From: Salminus brasiliensis
Taxonomy: Eukaryota > Chordata > Actinopteri > Characiformes > Bryconidae
DNA length: 64,000 nucleotides
Reading direction: 5' to 3'
Assembly: GCF_030463535.1 (NCBI RefSeq)
Contig: NC_132888.1
Coordinates: forward strand, 3,776,480 to 3,840,479
Part shown: positions 11,320 through 22,144 of the stretch, one piece after another
How positions within the stretch are numbered: position 1 is the stretch's first letter
How the letters are laid out: every line of letters begins with the position of its first letter
The notes under the pieces: generated by a model
Told to the model about the DNA's origin: nothing
Databases searched by the model: none
The model's input: only the letters and a program-made list of their open reading frames with translations
Position numbers and translations under genes: made by a program

Positions 11320-12045
11320 GCTCAGTCTAATATTCTATCCTCCACCTGATTAGAAGGTGATCACAGATTTTTGCTCTCTGGGGCTTTAAAGAGCGTCTAA
11401 ACGCAGTCAAGAGCCAGTTTATCTACCCAAGCTGCATAAAGTCTTCTGAGGAGTGTGTGGGGAGTGAGTCCTCTGTCAGACTAATCAGTCACTGGGACGA
11501 GCTGCTGTTTGTGTTGTAGAGAGGAGGAGAGGAACAGGCTTTGTGCTGATTAGGACGCAGAGTTGATGAATCTGTCTGTTCGGAGTGTCTTATCTCCCAG
11601 ACGGCTTTTTGGCAGCAACAGCAGACACGGCCAAGGAGGAAGGAGATGTGTGTCCAGCTGACTGGCAGGCTGATAGAGTCCTCAAATGAGCTTCATGGTA
11701 AAAACTATAGGTGGTTACTGAAATTTGCTTAACTATCACTTTAGTTGCCATTCAGATCTAATCCGAATGTTAATGTGGGGATTTTATTTCACAAGTTCCT
11801 CAGTTGGTCCTTAAGTTGGTCGAACCTAAAAAAAAAACAGACGCCAATAACCTTCAAACAGCAGGAACTGTGCGATATTAAAAAGCATATATCATAAAAA
11901 ACAACTTTTAGTGCTTTATTTGTTGCTAAATGTGCCATTAACTGCATTTACTGAGCATTTTCAGTCCACTGACTAAAAATAGAAGCTCTAGGACTGTGGT
12001 CCAGGCTGTTACGGATTTACAAGCTTATTTACAACCCTGTTACAC
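11320..12045. other. Unique DNA, no gene seen
   Basis: Non-repetitive, becoming AT-richer after 11.7 kb. No exon or domain could be recognised on either strand. Confidence 0.4.
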
Positions 12046-12054
12046 AACATGTCC

Positions 12055-12772
12055 AAATATTTGTGCACACCCCTTCTAAGGAGTGCATTCAGCTACTTTA
12101 AGTTGCACCTATGCTGACACAGATGTGCAAATGCACACACTAGCTCATCTAGTTCCTGTAGAGAAGTACTGCCAATAGAATAGGACTCTCTGGAGCAGAT
12201 TGGCACCATGCTGCCTAATGCCAGGTGTAGCCCTTTTAGCATCAGGGCTACAACAAACCAGCAAGCTGATTGGCTCTTTTTGTTGAAGGGCAGCCCTTTT
12301 AGCAACCAGCTGTGTTCAGAATAAGGGGAATTATTACTGTAAGGCAGGAAAATTATGTGTATTCTATACACTGTTACGGTTAAAGTTCGGAGGTTAATCC
12401 ATGGTTCATGGTAAGTGTGAGAAACATGCATGATGACATCATCAGCTAATCAATTATTAAATTAGTTGTCAAGTTGACTAGTCGTTGCACCCCTACCCAG
12501 CATTGAGCTGTGGAGCAGTGGAAGAAGTGTGTTCTCTACACTTCTGGGATGAGTTGGGGCGTTGACAACCAGATATGGTGGTGAGCATCACTAACGCTCA
12601 CTTCTCTTATAATGCAATCAAATCCTCACAGCAATGCTCCTCCAACATCTAGTAGGAAGCTCTACTTCTTCCCAGGACAGTAGAGACAGACACCCCAACA
12701 AAAGCTGGATGTACTCTTTCTAATACCCTTGATTGGGACCCTTGAGTCCAAATACTTTTGTCCATATGGCGT
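12055..12772 (-). mobile_element. MITE family A with nested insertion
   Basis: The left end ATGTCCAAATATTTGTGCAC and the right end TCCAAATACTTTTGTCCATA mark a minus-strand copy. Its usual internal junction, between ATGCCAGGTGTAGCCC and CAGCATTGAGCTGTGGAGCA, is split by ~270 bp of foreign sequence at 12240-12495. The nested sequence is therefore younger. Confidence 0.85.
12242..12494. mobile_element. Nested small DNA transposon (hAT-like ends)
   Basis: The insertion begins CAGGGCTACAACAAAC and ends GTCGTTGCACCCCT, whose reverse complement is AGGGGTGCAACGAC. These imperfect inverted ends resemble hAT-type non-autonomous elements. No clear 8 bp target duplication was found, so assignment is tentative. 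Confidence 0.4.
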
Positions 12773-12779
12773 AGCCCTG

Positions 12780-13590
12780 CCCACACAGCAGTACGACAGG
12801 CCTGTACTGTAAATCGCTCATTTCAGCTTATTTCTAAAACCTTGGTATGGTGCATGGCCATGTTCCACAGAGGCAATCACACGCACTGAGGGATAGGATA
12901 ATTGCCATTGATGGTGGACAGCCTTTCAGCGGAGCGCTGCGTAGTAGTGCAAATGGCAAACACTGACTTCATGATCGAGGCTTCGGAGAGAATTCAGGCG
13001 CTAGTGTTTGGATGAGAGTGCCGATTACTTCACCGCTCAGAAAAGGGTTTGGACAGAAACCTTGTTTTACAAAAAGGTTTTTGTTTACGGCCCAAAACCC
13101 AGCGCATGACTTCAGCATCACATTAGGTGGCGACTCTAAAGCGGTGATTTAGCACAGCTTCATTACAGCAAGGCCTGTGATTACAGGAAGCGGTTGGAAA
13201 GCCCGCGCTGGTCCCCGGAGACGCGGGAATGAATGTACATTCGCATGACAGCTGGCAGCCCCTGTTAGCCTGTTTTCACCTGGACCCCTGGAGAGGTGTC
13301 AGAGCTGGACGCAGCGCGGTTTTCTCTCCTAACGCCGCCGAAACAACTCATTAAAAGCAGATGACACTCTGGTGACGAGCAGGCAGGCAGCGGTCAGCGC
13401 TCCCAGAATGCCGAGCTGCGGGCATCATTAGCGGGGAGGCAGGGCAGCGTGAGGAATGAGGTCAGTGTGTTCCGGAACCGCGGTGGGCAGGACGGCGGCG
13501 GCCACTCTGTGCTGCGCCTCGGCTTGCCAGGCCACGGCCATAATGAGCACAATCTTCTGCACACCCTCGCTGACACGCATTAACACCGTA
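12780..13590. other. Unique, GC-rich DNA; no gene assigned
   Basis: 13200-13560 is distinctly GC-rich, and several overlapping frames stay open across 13394-13686. None gives a recognisable protein and no splice pair is convincing. Conserved non-coding DNA or an unrecognised exon are both possible. Confidence 0.3.
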
Positions 13591-13596
13591 CACACA

Positions 13597-13650
13597 AGCA
13601 CACACACACATACACACACACACACACACAGGCATCAGCACACACACTTT
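13597..13650. repeat. (CA)n microsatellite
   Basis: CA-rich run with a TACA interruption, followed from ~13700 to ~13765 by (ATC)n/(ATT)n trinucleotide runs. Confidence 0.9.
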
Positions 13651-13732
13651 TTTCTACAATTTGGACCTACTTGCAGAAGAATGTGAAAACGGGATCATAT
13701 AATAATAGTAATAATAATCATCATCATCATCA

Positions 13733-13766
<34 letters not shown>

Positions 13767-13819
13767 ATAAATACAAAAATACATACATTTATTAATTACT
13801 TTATTACTTAATTACTTAC

Positions 13820-14310
13820 TATTTTTGATGCACCCATTTAACACCCGGGGCACCTTAGCAACAACCTGAAAAGCCACAGCCACAACCCAAAACACCTTAG
13901 CAACTGAAGCATCCTAGCAACCACTTTAGCAGCCCTCTAATATCACAACTCAGTCTGTTAGCAACGCCACAGCGCCCACATAGCAACCCAACATCCCTGC
14001 AAACTACCTGAAATGCCATAGAAACCACCTTAGCAACATCACAGCAGCCACCTGGAATGCCATAACAACCATTAAGAAACACCTTCACAACACTACACAA
14101 TCATATCTTGGCAACCACCTGAAGAACCCTAGAACCACCCTAGCAACCATCAGAAGTTCCATAGCAGCCACCCTATCACCCATTAGGAAACACAACACCA
14201 CATCACTCACTTAGCGATGACTTAGCAACCACCTAAAATACTAGACCAGCCACCACAGCAACCACCTGGTGCACCTTAGCAACCACCTAAAATGCCATAG
14301 CACTGTACCA
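13820..14310 (-). repeat. GCAACC-type dispersed repeat, block 1
   Basis: Irregular reiteration of CCTTAGCAACCACCT-like words with CATAGCAACC and AACACCTTAGCAAC. The opening sequence (CACCCATTTAACACCCGGGG, then CCTAGCAACCACTTTAGCAG) is nearly the same as at ~15330-15480. The reverse complement, AGGTGGTTGCTAAGG, is the core of the array in the hccs intron. Confidence 0.8.
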
Positions 14311-14319
14311 GCGCCTGAA

Positions 14320-14990
14320 TGTAATACCAGTACTATTTAAGGTGGAACCTTCCAGCAGCGGCTCTCTGATTGGTTCTTTAGAGAACGTGGTTCTTCTATG
14401 GCATCACTCCAAGTACCATTTCTCACACCTCCTTTTTTAAGGCTGTTAAAGGCAGATACCTGGTGCAGGTAAGAACTGGACATGAGCTGGACATAACCCA
14501 TCACTCCAGCTCCAGCGGCAGGTTAATGTCAGGTAACGAAGGCTGGAGCGGGATGATCAGAGGGCTACCCAGACGTTTCCTCTGACGTAAATTCAGAGCT
14601 GCAGCTGAGATTCGCTAAATTATTAGCGGAGAATTGACGAGCATTTTCCGAAGCTGACCGAGAAATACCTGTCTTTTATAATTGGGGGGGACATGGTGTT
14701 AGAGGCACGTGAGTAATTACTGCAGATAAGCAATCTGGGTTTGTTCGGAAGCCTCGTCTGATAGAGGTGAAGGGGTTTCCCCCGTTAACTCCACACATTA
14801 CCTGCTTAATTAAAATCTACCTTCTTTGAAGGAAAAATGTTAATTAACGCCCACAAATACTGGGATAATTAGAGAGCAGCGATGACCTGACACTTCATTA
14901 ATGCTCGGGTTCCAGTGACATTTCTGCTTTTTGCTTTTTTTATTTTCCGCTGTGGGAAGAGCCCGAATCCGAATATCACTCCCGCTTTAG
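14320..14990. other. Mostly unique DNA
   Basis: 14360-14430 carries the words GGTTCTTTAGAGAACG and GTGGTTCTTCTATGGCATCA, remains of a dispersed repeat also present near 54550 and 55160. The rest is non-repetitive with no exon recognised. Confidence 0.4.
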
Positions 14991-14994
14991 AGAA

Positions 14995-15120
14995 GTACTG
15001 CCAATAGAATAGGACTCTCTGGAGCAGGTAAACTAGGTATGCCAGGTGTGGCCTAGAGGGGTAATATAAAGCCCCCCAGCTCTGAGAACTGAGAAGCAGT
15101 GAAGGAACTGTGTTCATGTG
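14995..15120 (-). mobile_element. MITE family A, fragment
   Basis: Internal part only, from AGAAGTACTGCCAATAGAAT to GAACTGTGTTC. It includes a lineage-specific variant (GCCTAGAGGGGTAATATAAA) shared with the copy at 15.7 kb, so these two copies are closely related. Confidence 0.85.
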
Positions 15121-15121
15121 C

Positions 15122-15192
15122 AAAGTTAATAAACAAATAAACAAATAAACAAATAAATAAATAAATAAATAAACAAATAAATAAATAAATTA
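15122..15192. repeat. (AAAT/AAAC)n microsatellite
   Basis: Tandem AAAT and AAAC tetranucleotides. Confidence 0.93.
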
Positions 15193-15279
15193 CTTTACTA
15201 CTTAATTACTTTTTATTATTTGGCTATTTTTTGCTTCAAGTCTAATGTAGCTAACAAGTAATAGGACTACAACTTGAAA

Positions 15280-15670
15280 AGCTAATGCACCTGCCATAGC
15301 AACCACCAAGAAACACCTTAGCAACCCCACAGCACCCATTTAACACCCGGGGCACCTTAACCCGAACAACCCGAAAAGCCACAGCAACAACCCATGAATA
15401 CCTTACCAACTGAATTATCCTAGCAACCACTTTAGCAGCCCTCTAAAAACACAACTCAGCATGTTAGCAACGCCACAGCGCCCACATAGCAACCCAACAT
15501 CCCTGCAAACAACTGTAACACCTCAAAAATTACATAAATTGCCATAGAAAGCAGCGTAGCAACATCATAGCAGCCACCAGGAATACCATATCAACCATTA
15601 AGAAACACCTTAGCAACACAATCATATCTTGGCAACCACCTGAAGAACCCTAAAATCACCATAGCAACCA
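15280..15670 (-). repeat. GCAACC-type dispersed repeat, block 2
   Basis: A second copy of the block at 13820-14310, in the same orientation and the same internal word order, preceded by the same TTACTT/ACTTAATTACTT stretch. This indicates a local duplication about 1.5 kb apart, later diverged. Confidence 0.8.
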
Positions 15671-15671
15671 C

Positions 15672-16080
15672 CTGAAACAGATAAACAGCAGATAAACTAG
15701 CTATGCCAGCTGTGGCCTAGAGGGGTAATATAAAGCCCCCCAGCTCTGAGAACTGGGGGCAGTGGAGGAACTGGGTTCTCTGGAATGATGGATGGTGGAG
15801 CTCCATCCAGTAATCATTTTGGGAAGAGTTGAGGGAGTTGGAGATGATGAGGCGTGGTGCTGATCATCATCCAACATCCTGTCCTCACATACGCTCTTTT
15901 GCTGAATGCAATCAAATCCTCACAGCAATCAAACCACCTCCAAAATTTAGTAGAAATCTCCTTCTTCTTCTTCTTCTTCTTCTCTGGACAATAGAGACAT
16001 TTACTCCAACAAAAGCTAAAAGGATAAACCCTTGATTTTGGAAAAAGAGCAGGTGTCCCAATACTTTTGTCAATTAAGTG
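15672..16080 (-). mobile_element. MITE family A, left end truncated
   Basis: Contains the variant GGGGTAATATAAAGCCCCCC, then GGAGCTCCATCCAGTA, AATGCAATCAAATCC and the terminus CCCAATACTTTTGTCAATTA. A (TTC)n expansion lies inside at 15960-15984. Confidence 0.87.
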
Positions 16081-16680
16081 TAGCTGAAGTGAGTGTAAAT
16101 CAGCTGGGGAGGTCAGATTTATAAGACTTTGTTTTCTATGAGTGATTAGACCGGAGCCACAGCAATTAACGATTTTCATCCTCCTCTAGTTCAATCTACT
16201 CCAACTGATGGTAAGAGGGTTGAGGGAAGCAGCTGAGGGCAACAGCGCGATCATGCGATTTGGAGAATTGGGGAATAATAAGACGGAAACAATGAAGGTC
16301 TATATTGCAGCTCTGAGGACAAAGGAATCCAAATCTGAGGAAGAAAAGTGGTTTCTCTCACACTTTATTCTCTTATTCTGATACTGACTGACAGTACCAC
16401 CCTGTTACGCCAAGTAAGACTGAAAGACTGAACGACTGAAAAAACGCTCCCATTTTTTTCAGAAGGTTCTTTAAAAGTGAGATGAAAAGAATGACACTGC
16501 ATTTACTGAGTATTTAAGGTGTTGTTTGATGTATAAATAATATAAAGTATTAAAAGTATGAGATGAAAAAGCTTGTTTACCACCCTGTTATTTTTCATTT
16601 TCAATTTTCAAAAGTTTTATTTCTGAATTTTTTTAACCCATTTTCTCCCCGATTGTCATTTATCTACCCCAGGACACCTG
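16080..16680. other. Unique DNA, no gene seen
   Basis: AT-rich sequence without recognisable exons or repeats beyond short words. Confidence 0.4.
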
Positions 16681-16689
16681 AGGCCGGCT

Positions 16690-17210
16690 TCGCCACAATT
16701 TTAGTTAACGCTAATTAACGCTAGTTAACCAGGTTTAGCGTAAGCTTTAGCTTTAGCTCACCAGGTTTAGTTAAGCTTTAGCTTTAGCTCACCAGGTTTA
16801 GCTTTAGATTTAGCTTTAGCTCGCCAGGTTTAGCTTTAGATTTAGCTTTAGCTTCCTATGTTTAGCTTAAGCTTAGCTCACAAGATTTAGCTTAAACTCT
16901 AGCTTTAACTCGCCATGTTTAGCTTTAGCGTTAGCTTGCCGGTTTAGCTTAAGCTTTAGTTCACCAGGTCTGGCTTTAGCTTTAGCTCACCAGGTTTAGC
17001 TTTACATTTAGCTTTAGCTCGCTAGGTTCAGCTTAAACTTTAGCTTTAACTTGCCATGTTTAGCTTTAGCTCACCGGTTTAGCTTAGGCTTTAGCTTGCC
17101 AGGTTTAGCTTTACATTTAGCTTTGGCTTCCTAGATTTAGTTTAAGCTTAGCTCACAAGGTTTAGCTTAAACTCTAGCTTTAACTCGCCATGTTTAGCTT
17201 TAGCTTTAGA
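16690..17210 (+). repeat. TTTAGC minisatellite, array 1
   Basis: Reiterated TTTAGCTTTAGCTC plus spacer words CACCAGG, GCCATG or TCCTAGG, in units of about 25-45 bp. It is more diverged than the related arrays at 22.1 and 23.1 kb. Confidence 0.9.
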
Positions 17211-17390
17211 TGCCAGTGCCGGCCTGCGCTGCACTGGAGCGAAAATGCTAGCGCTGTCGGGTCAACATCAGAACTTCATACTTACGTTTGTGGAGCTCGT
17301 CAGTTTGATGTGGTTATGGTCAGAAACACCACCACCACCACCACCCTAGGACTGGGGCTTTTTTTCTGCACAGAGCAAGTATATTTCTCT

Positions 17391-17612
17391 GCTGTCCAAT
17401 GAAAACCATGTATCTCCAATTTTAATTGTCCAGCTTTAGTTTTCTCCATGGTTTGAACCCTGTAGCCACTCTGGATGAACGGACCAATAGAAATGCTCTA
17501 AATGACTTGGAATAAGCTCCTATTCCACATTAACGTCCATTCAGAGTTAGGGGGATGATTAGTCTTCTGTAAAATCCCCATTTTGGAGATACATGTTTTT
17601 CATTGGACAGCG
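17391..17612. mobile_element. MITE family B, complete
   Basis: Inverted ends of ~30 bp: GCTGTCCAATGAAAACCATG on the left and CATGTTTTTCATTGGACAGC on the right, each joined to a GTATCTCC/GGAGATAC word. The interior has GAACGGACCAATAGAAATGC. About 220 bp and non-coding. Another copy is at 61301-61557. Confidence 0.8.
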
Positions 17613-17619
17613 ATGATTT

Positions 17620-18180
17620 ACAATTACCCCAAACAAACAAAGGGTAAAGTATGAGCATTAGCGGAGCGGCATTTTTATCCAGTGAGTCTCAGTAGCATGT
17701 ACTTATCAACCACATGACAGACAGACAGACCTAGCAGTACCTTAGAAACCACATAAAATACCATGGCAACCATCAAGCAATATTCATAGCAATCTGCAGC
17801 ATCCTGTTCATGCTGCTAATGCCTGTGTGGGTAAAGTGTGGCACGGGTAAGACCACCCACACTGCTACAATAGTCCTCGCACCCCAGCGCCCTCTCTGTG
17901 AGTGCTGTCGTAGCGCCAGGCTGCCGGGAACACCTGCGTAACACCAGCTGTGACACTGACGGGACCCTGAATCCAGGCGAAAGGTCAAAGGTCATCTGCC
18001 ACACAGACGCTGATCTAAGGCGAAGGCCCGTGGAGTAAACCTCAGCTGCACGTCACCTTTCATTACCCACTCACGATTACAGCTAACCACTGAAATACCT
18101 CTCTCTATAGCTCTCTCTATAGCTCTCTCGCTCTCCCTCTCTTTCTCTTTCTTTAGCCAGGGCAAATTACTTTACGTGGA
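17620..18180. other. Unique DNA with short repeat words
   Basis: 17690-17770 holds a brief GCAACC-type stretch. 17820-18060 is GC-richer and non-repetitive; frames of 62-71 codons there lack a known domain. A CT-rich run lies at 18100-18150. Confidence 0.35.
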
Positions 18181-18184
18181 TAAT

Positions 18185-18347
18185 CAAATCCTCACAGCAA
18201 TGTTTCTCCAAATTCTAGTAGAAAGTCGTCTTCCCTTCCCTTCCCAGTTACTCCCAACAAATGTAGTGGATTAGCTCTGTTTAATATCTTTGATTTCAGA
18301 AGAAACACTGGATGAGCAGGTGTCCCAATACTTTTGTCCATACAGTG
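18185..18347 (-). mobile_element. MITE family A, terminal fragment
   Basis: Runs from AATCAAATCCTCACAGCAAT to the terminus CCCAATACTTTTGTCCATAC on the minus strand. The distal two thirds are missing. Confidence 0.85.
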
Positions 18348-18430
18348 TGCTTTGTTTACATACGTATAAGCACATCTGCTTTACTATGAAAAATGATGGT
18401 ATGGTATGAAGGTATGACTGTAAATAGTGG

Positions 18431-18431
<1 letters not shown>

Positions 18432-18470
<39 letters not shown>
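18432..18470. repeat. (CT)n microsatellite
   Basis: About 19 CT dinucleotides. Confidence 0.95.
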
Positions 18471-18475
<5 letters not shown>

Positions 18476-18534
18476 TCCCATCTGTCTCCATCTCTCTGTC
18501 AAACGGCAAAACCTTGTATCTACATTTTTGCTGT

Positions 18535-18655
18535 TTTCCTGATGAACGGACCAATAGAAATGCTCCAAAATGACTTGAAATCAAATATTTTTTTACATTG
18601 ACTTCAATTGAAAGTTATAAAGGTTTTTTCTTTGTCCTTTAAAGTTGGCAGGTTG
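18535..18655. mobile_element. MITE family B, partial
   Basis: Interior of family B (GATGAACGGACCAATAGAAA, then a TTGACTTCAATTGAAAG segment) without either inverted end. Confidence 0.65.
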
Positions 18656-18784
18656 CAGTGTTTGTGTGCAACAGTGATGATTTTATGATAATTTTATTAT
18701 ATTGTTACCATAAATCATGTCAACAAGCTTTTCTGAGCATATTATCGATGTATTTAGTGCATCTAGGACACTGAATAACACATG

Positions 18785-18786
<2 letters not shown>

Positions 18787-18827
<41 letters not shown>
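18787..18827. repeat. (TA)n microsatellite at Tc1 boundary
   Basis: TA tract directly left of the first Tc1 inverted end. TA is the known Tc1/mariner target, so this may be where the element inserted. Confidence 0.93.
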
Positions 18828-18830
<3 letters not shown>

Positions 18831-18831
<1 letters not shown>

Positions 18832-20225
18832 CAGTGGGGTAAAAAGTATTTAGTCAGTCCCCAATTGTGTAAGCTTAAGTCTCCCACTTAAAAAGATGAG
18901 AGAGGCTGTAATTGACATCATAGGTAGACTCAACTATGAGAGACTGAAAATCACATTGTCTGATTTCTAAAGAATTTATTTGTAAATAATGGTGGAAAAT
19001 AAGTATTTGGTCGCCTACAAACAAGCAAGATTTCTGTCTGTCACAGACCTGTAACTTCTTCTTTAAGAGGCTTCTCTGTCCTCCACTCTTTACCTGTATT
19101 AATGGCACCTGTTTGAACTGGTTAACAGTATAAAACACACCTGCCCACAACCTCAAACAGTCCCACTCCAAACTCCACTATGGTGAAGACCAAAGAGCTG
19201 TCGAAGGACACCAGAAACAAAACTGCAGACCTGCACCAGGCTGGGAAGACTGAATCTGCAATAGGCAGCAGCTTGGTGTGAAGAAATCTACTGTGGAGCA
19301 ATAATCAGAAAATGGGAGACCTACAAGACCACTGCTAATCTCCCTCCATCAGGGGCTCCACGCAAGATCTCAGCCCGTGGGGTCAAAATGATCACAAGAA
19401 CGGTGAGCAAAAATCCCAGAACCACACAGGGGGACCTAGTGAATGACCTGCAGAAAGCTGGGACCAACGTTACAAAGGCTACCGTCAGTAACACACTACG
19501 CCACCAGGAACTCAGATCTTGCAGTGCCAGACGTGTTCCCCTGCTTAAGCCAGTACATATCCGGCGCGTCTGAAGTTTGCTAGAGAGCATTTGGATGTTC
19601 TGGAAGAGTTTTGGGAGAATGTCTGATGGTCAGATGAAACCAAAGTAGAACTGTTTGGTACAAACACAACTCGCTGTGTTTGGAGGAGAGTGAATGCTGA
19701 GTTGCATCCAAAGAACATCATACCAACTGTGAAGCATGGGGGTGGCAACATCATGCTTTGGGGCTGTTTCTCTTCAAAGGGACTAGGACGACTGGTCCGT
19801 GTACATGAAAGAATGAATGGGGCCATGTATTGTGAGATTTTGAGTGCAAACCTCCTTCCATCAGCAAGGGCATTGAAGATGAAACGTGGCTGGGTCTTTC
19901 AGCATGACAATGATCCCAAGCACACTGCCAGGGCAACAAAGGAGTGGCTTTGTAAGAAGCATTTCAAGGTCCTGGAGTGGCCTAGCCAGTCTCCAGATCT
20001 TAACCCCATAGAAAACCTTTGGAGGGAGTTGAAAGTCTGTGTTGCCGCCGACAGCCCCAAAACATCACTGCTCTAGAGGAGATCTGCATGGAGGAATGGG
20101 CCAACATACCAGCAACGGTGCCAACCTTGTGAAGACTTACAGAAAACGTCTGACCTCCGTCATTGCCAACAAAGGATATATAACAAAGTATTGAGATGAA
20201 CTTTTGTTATTGACCAAATACATCA
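18831..20225 (+). mobile_element. Tc1-type transposon 1, right end lost
   Basis: The left inverted end, from ACAGTGGGGTAAAAAGTATT to about AATAAGTATTTGGTCGCC (~180 bp), is followed by a decayed transposase gene. After ATTGACCAAATA, where the matching right end should start, the sequence changes and the inverted partner is missing. The element cannot be autonomous. Confidence 0.88.
19180..20195 (+). pseudogene. Tc1 transposase 1, decayed
   Basis: Starts MVKTKELSKDTRNKTADLHQ, the N-terminal DNA-binding region of fish Tc1 transposases. The frame breaks near 19280. A second piece carries an in-frame stop just before the WSDET motif that contains the first catalytic aspartate (about 19629). The third piece (19690-20076) keeps the second aspartate region DNDPKHTA and the glutamate region [11 protein letters not shown] of the DD34E triad. 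Several frameshifts and stops make it inactive. Confidence 0.9.
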
Positions 20226-20239
20226 TCAAAAACATCATT

Positions 20240-21296
20240 TAACCCTTGTTGGCGAGCACAGCAGTCAGACGCTTCTTGTAGTTTTGTATAAGGTTTGTAC
20301 ACACTTCACTTCAGGAGTAACTCTGGCCCACTCCTCTCTGCAGATCATCTCCAAATCCTTAAGGTTTTTAGGCGTGCATTTGGAAACACGAAGCTTCAGC
20401 TCAAGGTCATGGAATGGCCTAGCCAGTCTCCTGACCTCAATCCCTTAGTTTATCAATGGGATTGAGGTCAGGAGACTGGCTAGGCCATTCCATGACCTTA
20501 CTATGCTTCTTATGGAGCCATTCCTTTGTTTCCTTGGCTGTATGTTTTGGGTCGTTGTCATGCTGGAAGACCCAGCCACGACCCATTTTCAGTGCCCTGG
20601 CAGAGGCAAGGAGGTTGTCACCCAGGATTTTGCGATACATGGCCCCGTTCATCTTCCCGTTGATGCGGTGAAGTTGGCCTATGCCCTTAAAAGAAAAACA
20701 CCCCCAAAACATAATACTTCCACCACCATGCTTGACAGTGGGGGTGGTGTTCTTAGGGTCATATTCTGTATCTTTCTTCCTCCAAACACGTTGAGTTGAG
20801 TTGAGGCCAAAGAGCCCAATTTCGGTCTCATCTGACCACAGCACCTTCTCCCAGTGTCTCTCGGAGTCATTAATATGTTCATTGGTGAACATCTTGAGGC
20901 GGGCCTGGACATGAGCCTTCTTGAGCAGAGGAACCTTGCGTGCACTGCAGGACTTTAAACCATTACGTTTCAGTGTATTACCAATGGTTCTTTTGGAGAC
21001 TGTGGTCCCAGCTGCCTCGAGATCATTAACCAGCTCCTCCTGTGTAGGTCTTGGCTGATTTTTAACCTCTCATGATCAGTGAGACTCCACGAGGTGATAT
21101 CTTGCATGGACCTCCAGGCCTAGGTCCATTGACAGTTATGTTGTACTTATTGTTGTCCACTTCCGAAAATATTTGCACCAACAGTTGTCACCTTCTCATC
21201 CAGCTTCTTACTTATGGCTTTGTAGCCCATTCCAGCCTTGTGTAACTCAACAATTTGGTCCCTGACATCTTCAGACAGCTCTTTAGTCTTGCCCAT
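20240..21296 (-). pseudogene. Tc1 transposase 2, decayed
   Basis: Start at 21296 gives [20 protein letters not shown], then [15 protein letters not shown], the first helix-turn-helix. Later frames give [12 protein letters not shown] (first Asp), [15 protein letters not shown] and DNDPKHTA (second Asp). The catalytic glutamate region is disrupted by a 42 nt inverted insertion (20403-20457) right after [11 protein letters not shown]. At least two frameshifts lie upstream. Inactive. Confidence 0.88.
20403..20499. repeat. Perfect inverted repeat, 42 nt arms
   Basis: The left arm 20403-20444 and the right arm 20458-20499 are exact reverse complements, separated by a 13 nt loop. The right arm is native Tc1 sequence; the left arm with the loop interrupts the expected transposase reading. 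Confidence 0.95.
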
Positions 21297-21634
21297 GGTG
21301 GAGATGTTGGAGTGTCACTGAGTCTCTTGGCAGGTGGTCTTTTACACAGGTGACAATTTGGGACAGGTGTCTCTTATGCAGGTAACGACTTCACTGAGAT
21401 TAGTGTCAGTGGTCTGTGGGAGCCGACATTAGTCATGGTTTTTAGGGGATCAAATACTTAGTTCCCTCAATGAAATGCAAATTATTTTTTATTTAAATAT
21501 TATTTCATTTTCTAGATTTTCTTTCTGATATTCTGATATCTCTCACTGTTAAAATAAAGCTACCATAAAAATCATAGACTGTTTAATTATAAACTATTAA
21601 AATCAGTGGGGGATCAAATACTTATTTCCTCCAC

Positions 21635-21642
<8 letters not shown>

Positions 21643-21669
<27 letters not shown>
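21643..21669. repeat. (TA)n microsatellite at Tc1 boundary
   Basis: TA tract abutting the outer end of the second Tc1 element, mirroring the tract at 18787. Confidence 0.9.
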
Positions 21670-21672
<3 letters not shown>

Positions 21673-22140
21673 CAAACTTATGACTTCTATAATAACCCCT
21701 CAGTGAAGGCCGGGGCGTTGCAGTGTGCTGTGGGACAGCTTTCAGAGCAGGTTTTGTCTCTTTAATGAGAGCAGTGTTAATTACGAGCTGAGCGTGGGCG
21801 CTGCTCACAGACATTTATCTGACTGAGCTCGACCGACTGATATGTTTGTTCCCGAAACGACTCCATCATCCATTACAGCCCCTGGGAACACGATGATACG
21901 CTGGATTTTTTTTTAATACTAAACGTCTGGGGTGTTCAGAGAAGCGCTCAGCAAAGTCCAACTAGGAAACGCAAAGCAGAAACCTGATGAAGCCTCCTCA
22001 AAAATCCCCAAGATACACGACTGGGCGTGGTTTAATATTCTAATGAACATGCGTGATTGACAGCCCTATTTTGGTTCATGCTACCATGGCAACGCACACA
22101 GTCTTGAGTCAGGGAAGTTGTGTTTTTTCGCTTTTTTACT
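21670..22140. other. Unique DNA, no gene seen
   Basis: Mixed sequence without a recognisable exon between the Tc1 pair and the TTTAGC array. Confidence 0.4.
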
Positions 22141-22144
22141 TTGA

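Larger units (their letters stand above)
20236..21640 (-). mobile_element. Tc1-type transposon 2, inverted relative to the first
   Basis: The right edge carries the outer inverted end, GGGGGATCAAATACTTATTT plus CCACTG, next to a (TA)n tract. A related copy of that motif lies at ~21448. The transposase gene reads leftward. The left inverted end is not present next to element 1. It belongs to a different Tc1 subfamily, as the transposases differ throughout. Confidence 0.87.

Noticed and set aside
13394-13686. Possible gene in a GC-rich stretch
   Set aside because: Three frames are open at once because of composition; none resembles a known protein.
20437-20892. Intact transposase gene
   Set aside because: The 151-codon frame is only the middle of a Tc1 transposase; the frame is broken upstream and the glutamate region is disrupted by the inverted insertion.
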